NCBI GenBank assembly: GCA_023053545.1
Contig: JAKZAN010000001.1
Location: 6,220,565 to 6,284,564 of the forward strand
DNA length: 64,000 nt
From: Lepidurus packardi
Lineage: Eukaryota > Arthropoda > Branchiopoda > Notostraca > Triopsidae
Direction: 5' to 3'
In this document: positions 57,101 to 64,000 of the stretch, piece after piece
Layout: each line of letters begins with the position of its first letter
How positions within the stretch are numbered: the first letter of the stretch is position 1
Position numbers and translations under genes: made by a program
Notes under the pieces: model-generated
The model's database searches: none
The model's input: the letters and a program-made list of their open reading frames with translations, nothing else
What the model was told of the DNA's origin: nothing

Positions 57101-59069
57101 ACTAGGAAAGTTGTCAACAGATATCCGAACATTGTTATTAGCAAATAAGTTGTATACAATTATGCCTACTTTTCGGATATTTCCAATCATGTCTATATCC
57201 GCAAGTTCATTGTTATGTAAGCCTCTAGCTGTTGCGTAACGCAAGAGCAGGAAAACAATGCTGAGGGGCACAGACTGGTCACATTTTCTAGGAGAATAGA
57301 AGTTCTCCGCGTAATCAACACCTTTGCATAAAACCAAATGTCTGGTAAAATTGTCTCCGCTTTCAAACTGTACGTTACAATCGTTGCACTTTAAATGTGT
57401 GACACCGAAAGATAAAAACCGACAATTACGTACATGTTTTCGAAATACTCGTTCTCGAACAAAGACTACACCGCAACCTTGGCACAATAAATTTTTAGTC
57501 TGGCTACCAGAGGAAGAATTACAAGTACTTTCAATATTGTTTACCATTAAATTCGTAGTTCTCGGGAGCTTAGATTGACCAACACTAAATTCTAGATAAC
57601 CCTCCTGTCTTGTCTGCTCGCCTTTAGTATTATTCTTGGTAGTTCGGTTATTCGAACTTTTGATCACCTCTTGTACAGACGGACTAGAGAAAAGAACGGG
57701 ACACACACACAAATGTCTGCGTAAATTAAATGAAGAAAATAACGCCTGGCTGCAGTGTTCACATGTAAACTCTTGCACATTACTGATCACAGGCATTTTG
57801 CTGTCAACTATTCCTTTATTGCAATTACGTCTTTGCAAATGTCTGTTAAAGTTGTAAACAGAAGAAAAATGCTGATGACATGAAACACAGTCAGTCCTTT
57901 TACTAGAATTACCAGCTTTACATAATGCTAAATGTCTGCTCAAACCACGGCGCGAAAGAAAAGTTCGTTGGCACGTTTCGCAAACAAACTGGTCATGTTC
58001 ACCTTTTTTCTCAATGACAGGTTTGTGGCGTCCAAATTCTACATGTCCTTTTTCTCCTGAAAATGAATGATCAAATGCAGATATGTTTGAATCACCTTTT
58101 GAATCGTCAACGATCAGAGCAAACGGCTGTGGTAACGTTTCTGTGAGATCCTTGGCCAAATTAATGCAGGGAGAAACACCGTTTCTATCTTTCGAACAAT
58201 CTTCCATTACTTCAACATACTTTAATGAAACTTCAGAGTTATTTTTTTTAGCATGTTTTATTGTTAAACTCTCATCAACTTCGTATTTCCGTTTTCTCAG
58301 AATATTCAAATTATTCTTGGTATCAAATTTCGATGTCGAAACATCTACTAATTGTGGGTTAATATTAATAGCATTCAGATCAGTCCAATTACCCGATGAG
58401 ACACGTACATGATTACATGCAACCCAACTGCACTTATCTACAGTTGTCAACGTATCATCCGGTCGTGCACCCCGAATTTCATGACAACAAATAGGAACAA
58501 TATCATACTGTGGATTACCACTGAAACCATACATCCTCCGTAAATACTCAAGCACTTCATCAAAAGTAAACTCTAACAGGACGGCAGTACCGCTTGTGCA
58601 ACGCTGACCAAACTCATCACGCGCATGCGAGTCAAAAACAAAATATCTTCCACTACGCTCCATGATACTAGTACAAAATGAGCAACTAATAAAAAGCACT
58701 CCTACACAGTGTTCCGCAAGCTTCACTGCATCTTCCAAAGACCAATGCCAATAACGTGTTGTACATGGCCATATAAACCCAAAAGCAGCTTCACCATGCA
58801 CAAAGGTCTTTAATACACCTAAATCTCCACAACCAACAAATCGAGGCAATTCTGAAAAGCTAAAGAATGCATGAGCGTGCTTATACGTACGATAAATCTC
58901 GTCTCCAATTGACATTATCTGGTGCATGTCATGCTCAATCCAATTTGGCAGGGAAAACAAAATAACTCCATGCAATAGAAACAAAAGCCATGGGTGTGCA
59001 TTGTACACCACGACTTTCACTCGTACCAACCGAATCTTGTGAATATCGAGCCTTGCAGACGAGCCTCAT
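51101..59069 (-). CDS. Helentron Rep/helicase/endonuclease polyprotein (one-base frame break near the N-terminus)
   Basis: Main frame 59029-51101 is 2642 codons but starts at TTG. In main-frame numbering: protease-like residues DSH at 133-135 (YFVFDSHARDEFG); five C-x2-C...H...C zinc fingers (346-570); a degenerate second protease fold (about 580-715); a DUF6570-like Cys-rich region (866-980); Rep HUH motif GSPHIHMF (about 1395) with the Tyr pair YIASY (about 1583 and 1587); PIF1 helicase with Walker A GGAGTGKS (about 1951), Walker B IIDEVSM (about 2041), GDLFQLPPT, TIHRAQGQT and AISRAK; EEP nuclease with CETRL (about 2462), GDFNVN (about 2568), LDHI and SDH at the C-terminus. A better ATG at 59069 opens a 44-codon frame with the protease Cys box (VQCTPMAF, Cys24). 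It is displaced by one base and stops at 58935. HUH nicking and helicase unwinding drive rolling-circle transposition. All other catalytic motifs look intact. Confidence 0.88.
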
Positions 59070-59096
59070 ATTTAAATGTTAGAGTTACCAATGAAA

Positions 59097-59396
59097 CGTG
59101 CAACTAATAGCAAAATGTAACCAGAAATACAAATAACTATACCTTCCAAACGTGCAACTAGACGTAGGCTCTGAAAAGAAAACGACGAAACTGAAAATAC
59201 AAACAGCAACAGCTAGAAAAACCTAAGTAAACTACGTTATGAATGCTCTACACAAAATATCAAAAAACACGTACTTGCAATCCAACGATGTATGTATGCA
59301 ATATTATAATAATAGTCGCTTCCTTCCTACAATTCCAAGTATTGCAATTCGGACATGAAATAGTACCGTAAACGTAACAATGAAATTATATCGTTT
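59097..59396. repeat. Tandem repeat unit 1 upstream of the Rep gene (300 bp)
   Basis: Begins CGTGCAACTAATAGCAAAAT. The next unit starts exactly 300 bp later with the same words in the same order (GACGTAGGCTCTGAAAAGAA, GTATGTATGCAATATTATAA). It lies immediately before the Rep start, so it may carry duplicated promoter or replication signals. Confidence 0.92.
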
Positions 59397-59662
59397 CGTG
59401 CAACTAATAGCAAAATTTAACAAGAAATACAAATAACTATACCTTCAAAACGTCCAACTAGACGTAGGCTCTGAAAAGAAAACGACGAAACTGAAAATAC
59501 AAACAGCAACATTAAGTAAACTACGTTATGAATGCTCTACACAAAATATCAAGAAACACGTACTTACAATCCAACGATGTATGTATGCAATATTATAATA
59601 GTCGCTTCCTTCCTACAATTCCAATTATTGCAATTCGCACATGAAATACCGTAAATGTAACA
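59397..59662. repeat. Tandem repeat unit 2 (about 266 bp)
   Basis: Second copy of the unit at 59097, differing by small deletions and point changes. It ends where RPA module B 3' flank begins. Confidence 0.92.
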
Positions 59663-59664
59663 AT

Positions 59665-59800
59665 TTACAAGACGACAGGTTGGACTGCCGAATAAGCTGT
59701 GACAACGGAATGTTAGTAGTGGTGAACGTGGGTAGGTGGCTGTTCTGGGTTCGTCTGTTGGTGGTCTGTTGTGGTCGATTTTGAAATGTGTAGAGGTTTT
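59665..59800. repeat. RPA module B, 3' flank repeat
   Basis: Counterpart of 44264-44400 (AAGACGACAGG, then CGAATAAGCTGTGA). Confidence 0.7.
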
Positions 59801-60314
59801 TAGCTGTGCCAGTCTATGATTTTTATTTACTGTTGATTTTTAAAGAAACGGCTTTGTTTGATGTCATGTCATTATTATGGCATTAATTATGGTATTCTGT
59901 AAGTCCTAAAACTATTTGATATAGAGCAGAAAACGGACTTGACTGATAGGAGAAAAGATGGTCAGTAAAAATATGAAATGTTATCAAGTTATATGTATCA
60001 AAGCATTTATCAATAGATATTAAGTTGTATCAAAATTTATCAGAAATGCGAATTAAAATGCGAACCAAATGCGAAACGATAACGAACTGAAATTGCATGT
60101 TTTTTTTTTTTTTTTTATTGGCATGTTTTAATGGTTTGCTTTTTAGCTGTGATTTTTATTAATGTTATTAGCTGTGATTATAATATCAGAAGACATTTGC
60201 GTTATTGGTAGATATATATTTTGTAAGTTTTTCGCTAATACAGTGAATTCACTATTACATGCAATGCAAATACAAATCTAGGTTATTTAGAATAAAAATG
60301 TTGACAAAACAATA
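59801..60314 (-). other. 3' flank / UTR of RPA copy B
   Basis: AT-rich, with a T run (about 60101-60117) and several TTTATT hexamers on plus that could serve as minus-strand poly(A) signals. No gene. Confidence 0.5.
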
Positions 60315-61370
60315 TTATTTTTTCTTGGTGACGTTGACGATTTCTTTTTTTTCTAGGTCTACCGTGAAGTCGAAGTCTTTTGTCGTTAGTAATTTCACGA
60401 TGACAGCATTCGCAGTGTCTGGAGTCAGTTGTAGAGTTTCTTCTTGTTTGCAGAAGTCTTTTAGTATGGTTTCTGTCATCGATGCTTCGATAATGTTATT
60501 ATCGTTGAAGAAACCGACTGTGCCTTGGAAAGTTAGTGGAGTCGTTTGTCTAAGTTGAATTTTTTTGCAGTTTGTGCACGTAATGGTAGGGTCATCGTTA
60601 TCTGGAATGGTCGGTTGTCGTTCTGTTTTTTTTTTGCAGGCTAGGCAGGTTTGGAAAATACCAATGTTGCAGTGGGCTATGGCTTCCAGTATGATGGGCT
60701 CCGTTGTGTCGTCTAAAATGGGTTGCTGGATGTCCAGTTGGGCTTCTGTTCTTGTAAAGAACGATTGCTGCGTCAAGGCGAAGTTTTGATAATCTTGATT
60801 ATAGATGACATCGGTAATTTCGTAAACTTTGTTTTTTTCGATAGTAACTGTTTGGTTTTTCCAGGTAATTAGTGTGGAAGTACAGGTATCGTCTCCAATT
60901 GTTATTTCGCGGAACGTTTGCCCTTTGTTCGTTGTCTTCTCTTCGCTAATGTTTTGGATTTGAACGATGATTTTGTAACGGGTGTCGGGAAACTCTATAC
61001 AAGTTTGAAGTGTGGCTTGTTGCTGTTTTCTTGGCGAATAATTAAATTTGAGCGTTTGATTTGTCTCGCTGATTTGCGAAGATTGGGTAATCTTAATAAG
61101 ATCGTATTTAGTTCTTTTTTGTGGAGTCTGACCTGAAGGTGAGCTATTCGGTAGGATTTGGATGGTGATGGGTATCTTGGCGGTCGAATAACGTTTAATT
61201 CTGCTATAGGAGCCAGCAATAAACGACAAACATTCTTCGTATGTATTGTCCGACGTCTGCAGAAAAAAGCGAAAATTTTGGCCTGGAATTTTGGTGTACT
61301 TCGATGGACTCTGGTTTTGGCGCAAAGGGGTTATGTCATGGACGTACCCGGTGTAAGCGTCTGCTCCCAT
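60315..61370 (-). CDS. RPA-like single-strand DNA-binding protein, copy B (transposon-borne)
   Basis: Uninterrupted 351-residue ORF with ATG at 61370. It has the same architecture as the copy at 45043-46086: start Y/F-x-HDI plus NQSPSK and NFRFFLQTS, middle YEITDVIYNQDYQNFALTQQS, and a zinc ribbon C-x2-C-x19-C-x2-C (Cys242, 245, 265, 268, beginning TCLACKKKTE as in copy A). Proteins A and B are similar end to end but substantially diverged, with the cysteines kept, so both look maintained by selection rather than recently copied. A GTAAGTAA donor at about 61470 matches one before copy A and suggests a conserved 5' UTR intron. It lies upstream of the Rep gene on the same strand. Role as for copy A. 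Confidence 0.8.
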   Translation of the reverse strand: MGADAYTGYVHDITPLRQNQSPSKYTKIPGQNFRFFLQTSDNTYEECLSFIAGSYSRIKRYSTAKIPITIQILPNSSPSGQTPQKRTKYDLIKITQSSQISETNQTLKFNYSPRKQQQATLQTCIEFPDTRYKIIVQIQNISEEKTTNKGQTFREITIGDDTCTSTLITWKNQTVTIEKNKVYEITDVIYNQDYQNFALTQQSFFTRTEAQLDIQQPILDDTTEPIILEAIAHCNIGIFQTCLACKKKTERQPTIPDNDDPTITCTNCKKIQLRQTTPLTFQGTVGFFNDNNIIEASMTETILKDFCKQEETLQLTPDTANAVIVKLLTTKDFDFTVDLEKKEIVNVTKKK

Positions 61371-61578
61371 GGTTGCCGTTTCTGGTGGAAAGAGAATAAG
61401 ACATGATGAGAAGAGTTGCAGTGAAGAACTATTGGATTAAAAAGTTGTGAAATGAAACTATTTACTTACTTTTGCAATAGGGTGTTTCGGAATGGTGAGG
61501 TGAAATTCCTTTCAATTTCTTTTTTGGAACTGTATGATGAATATTGATTTGCACTTAGTGTTTGGGAGCTGTGAGTGG

Positions 61579-62222
61579 ACTGTTTTCTGTCATTCCGTGT
61601 GAGGTCTTTTATAGTCGGGTTCTATCGTAGAGTTGATGCCTGGAAGAGTAGGTTCTTCGTAAAGTCAAGTTCGGTCAAAGTCCAATCATGGAGGCAAAGG
61701 TTCAAGTCAATTAGTCAGGTCATTTTCTTCCTTTTGTTAATGAAAAGGGTACAATTTAGAAAGAAAAAATTTCAAAGGTGTACCAGCAGTTAGGGATGGT
61801 CAATTGAAATTTGTATCCTTAGTTCGAGTGTCAAAGCACATTTTGAAGTTTTCTTGCTTAGTAGCTGGATGCAGTTGTCTTATTGTTTGCCGCTTTTGGT
61901 GTGTTTTTAAAAGGTGTCACGTTGTGGAAGGCAGTTAAATTGCAGTTGGGTTATGCGTATATCGAGTTAAAATAGAGAAAAATACATGATGGTTTTGTAT
62001 TATACGGAAATCCCAAACTATTTATCTAAAATGCAAGAAATATATATTATGTACCTGAGGTAAATCTTTGAAAATGAAAACATCATATTTGTTTTAAAAC
62101 ATACCAATATTTTGAAATGTACTAAAATTGGTAAAAAAAGTGTTGACCGTTTAATTGGGTGGGAGGGTCCAAACGTCGTGAAATTTGTATGACGCCGCAT
62201 TTATGGACGTTCCCTTATTAAT
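61579..62222. repeat. Direct repeat copy 1 (644 bp), 5' flank of RPA copy B
   Basis: From ACTGTTTTCTGTCATTCCGT to CCCTTATTAAT. It matches 63197-63999 nearly base for base, and both copies are 644 bp once the MITE and its duplicated target in the second copy are removed. It contains the probable promoter of RPA copy B. Confidence 0.93.
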
Positions 62223-63196
62223 AGGGAATGCTTTTCCTTAAAATAGCTTTCGATAATGATCGAAGCCATTTATTCGTAGGGCAATTCGTTTTACGACTTG
62301 ATGATTTTAGAATGGTTGGAAATTTTTTGGATTGTTATTTTTACAAACGAAATAGAATCGGTGGTATCTATGCCGGTATTGGTGCTCATGGGAAATGTTG
62401 TCATATTCCATACCTACTATAAGGAAATACTTATAGAACAACATTATAGTTTCACCTGATTATTGCTGAGCTGCGTAACTGTCCGTGTTAAGAACGTGGA
62501 ATATTCGATTTGTTATTTATGATTAATAGCAGAAAAATGTATTTAAAATGTGTGATCTGAATGTACATTTTACTGTCACTGGGTGTTTGCGGAGTATATT
62601 ATTGTGTCTGTCTTTTTGCGATGCGGAATTTTGTACTGCTTAGCTATATGATGTGATTATGGCATGTTTTGTAGCTTCGTATTTACAAGTCTGACATTTG
62701 AATGTAAACAACTTTATGATCTGAATATACCGGGAGTTGAACAAATTTTTGGGCTTCGGCACAGCATGTATAAATTGGTGTGGTTGGGAGTTTTCCTTTT
62801 TTTATTTGTATTGTGTGTAAGTGGCGTATTCCGTGTAGCCTGCAGTAATAAGACAAGGTACGTATTTGAAAGTGCTGTCGATCGAGGGATTACTGAAAGT
62901 AGTGAATTTTGTTGTTAAAGCATTTATTTTGTTAACGTACCGAAAGTTGCAAAATTCTTACGTTTCAGTTCAAAAAGGGTGTAGGGGACTTTTTTCTTTT
63001 TGTCGTATGTTTACGTTTGTACTCATCAGGGCTGAAGCTACTCGATGTCTTGATACGACAGGGAATTTCGCCATAGTTTATGTGGACTGTAAGAAACAAA
63101 AATTATATTCATGACGTTATAAGTGAAAGAGTAACGTGGTTAAGGTCAATAAAAACGCTTACCGAAAGTTGAACAAATCCATATGTATCGGTCCAA
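62223..63196. other. Spacer between the two 644-bp direct repeats
   Basis: 974 bp, AT-rich. Short open frames on plus show no recognisable domain. The left junction carries a small inverted repeat TTCCCT...AGGGAA (62210-62229). Confidence 0.5.
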
Positions 63197-63999
63197 CTGT
63201 TTTCTGTCATTCCGTGTGAGGTCTTTTATAGTCGGGTTCTATCGTAGAGTTGACGTGTGGAAGAGTAGATTCTTCGTAAAGTCAAGTTCGGTCAAAGTTG
63301 AATCATTAGGAGAAAGGTTTAAGTCATTAGTCAAGTCATTTTCCTCGCTTTGTTAATGAAAAGGGTAAATTAAGAAAGAAAAAATTTCAAAGGTGTAGAA
63401 GCAGTAGCGACAGTCAATTGTAATTCTCATCCTTATTTCGAGTGTCAAAGCACGTTCTGAAGTTTTCTTGCTTGGTAGGGATAAGGGGTGGACTGGCCTA
63501 TGGGGCATTGGGGCAGGTGCCTCATGTGCCGGCTCAAATGCCCCATGCGGCGGCTCAAATTCCTTCTTTATTACTCAGCGGCACCGGCAGGTAGAAAATC
63601 CCCATTGCCCGCTGTAGAGCCAGTCCGCTCCGGGTAGGGATGCAGTTAATTGTCACTGATGTTTGCCGCTTTTGTGTGTTTTTAAAGGGTGTCATGTTGT
63701 GGAAGGCAGTTGAGAAATTGTAGTTGGGCTACGTATGGAGTGGAAATATAGAAAATACTTGATGGTTTTGTATGACAGGGAAATCCGAAACTATTTATCT
63801 AAAATGCAAGAAATATATATTATGTACATGAGGTAAATCTTTGAAAATGGAAACATCGTATTTGTTTTAAAACTTACCAATATTTTGAAATGTTCTAAAA
63901 TTGGTAACAAAGTGTTGACCGTTTGGCCGGTTTGGGTGGATGGGTCTAAATGGCGTGAAATTTTTATGACGCCGCGTTTACGGACGCTCCCTTATTAAT
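63197..63999. repeat. Direct repeat copy 2, interrupted by a MITE
   Basis: Second copy of the 644-bp repeat, with a 151-bp element plus an 8-bp target duplication inserted. No RPA-like ORF follows it on its 3' (left) side within the spacer, so it is a partial module or belongs to a gene truncated or moved. Confidence 0.92.
63483..63633. mobile_element. hAT-type MITE, 151 bp
   Basis: Ends AAGGGGTGGACTGGC and GCCAGTCCGCTCCGG form imperfect terminal inverted repeats around a GGGGYGGACTGGC core, as in hAT elements (CAGGGGYGGAC). An 8-bp direct repeat GTAGGGAT flanks it (63475-63482 and 63634-63641). The paralogous repeat at 61579-62222 lacks the insert at this point and so acts as an empty site. 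There is no coding capacity, so it is non-autonomous. Confidence 0.88.
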
Positions 64000-64000
64000 T

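Larger units (their letters stand above)
44150..64000 (-). mobile_element. Helentron (Helitron2-type) rolling-circle transposon block
   Basis: About 20 kb holding one Rep-helicase-endonuclease gene, two RPA-like genes and repeated flanks, all reading on minus. HUH relaxase, PIF1 helicase and EEP endonuclease in one polypeptide define Helentrons among rolling-circle elements. The outer boundaries are not resolved. I place the left edge where TTAGG-like sequence (44140-44172) and module A begin; the right edge is outside the window. The block may be one large element or several nested or tandem copies, because the RPA modules repeat. The 46.7-51.1 kb part has no recognisable gene. Confidence 0.75.

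Noticed and set aside
52000-58500. Plus-strand frames inside the Rep gene (60-119 codons)
   Set aside because: Antisense shadows of the 2642-codon coding frame.
1-64000. tRNA, rRNA or CRISPR features
   Set aside because: No A/B-box tRNA pattern, no rRNA-like stretch and no regularly spaced repeat-spacer array was seen by eye.

Overview
The window is eukaryotic nuclear DNA, almost certainly from an arthropod. GT-AG introns split every conserved gene. It holds the ecdysone-induced nuclear receptor E75, which is restricted to arthropods and their close relatives. It also has short TTAGG-like interstitial motifs, several pure C/G homopolymer tracts, and one gene whose introns are mostly 50-150 nt. 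A small-genome crustacean such as a water flea is my best guess; the sequence alone does not fix the species.

Layout. Positions 1-485 (minus) hold the 5' end of an unidentified acidic protein with a textbook SUMO-interaction motif. Positions 2250-29526 (minus) are the E75 gene. I rebuilt a 1140-residue receptor from seven coding exons: an A-type first exon, two zinc-finger exons, the ligand-binding domain, and a long His/Ser/Pro-rich F domain. Inside the large introns are four more first exons with their own ATG. Each ends in a donor of exactly the phase needed to splice into the receptor body. One of them would give a receptor with no DNA-binding domain. E75 is therefore laid out as a multi-promoter gene. 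About 3.9 kb away and head-to-head is a plus-strand ZNRF1/2-type RING E3 ligase gene (33400-40147), also with an alternative, phase-matched, N-myristoylatable first exon (37037-37286). It converges on RMC1 (41047-43896, minus), a subunit associated with the Mon1-Ccz1 Rab7 GEF, rebuilt in 12 exons as a 680-residue protein.

From about 44.1 kb to the end the DNA is a Helentron (Helitron2-type rolling-circle transposon) block that starts within about 300 bp of the RMC1 start codon. A 2642-codon ORF (51101-59029, minus) carries, in order: a papain-fold cysteine-protease-like domain, five Cys2-His-Cys zinc fingers, a second degenerate copy of the protease fold, a Cys-rich DUF6570-like region, an HUH relaxase (Rep), a PIF1-type helicase, and an endonuclease/exonuclease/phosphatase (EEP) nuclease. 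It is flanked on both sides, in the same orientation, by paralogous single-strand-DNA-binding (RPA-like) ORFs (45043-46086 and 60315-61370). These lie in repeated modules that share 5' and 3' flanks. A third copy of the 5' flank sits at the window end and carries a 151-bp hAT-type MITE.

The transposon genes form a plausible set: the HUH nuclease nicks, the helicase unwinds, the RPA-like proteins coat the displaced strand, and the EEP nuclease and protease domain are Helentron accessories. One extra base separates the protease Cys box and the only good ATG from the rest of the giant ORF. This copy is therefore either a young pseudogene or carries a base-call error.
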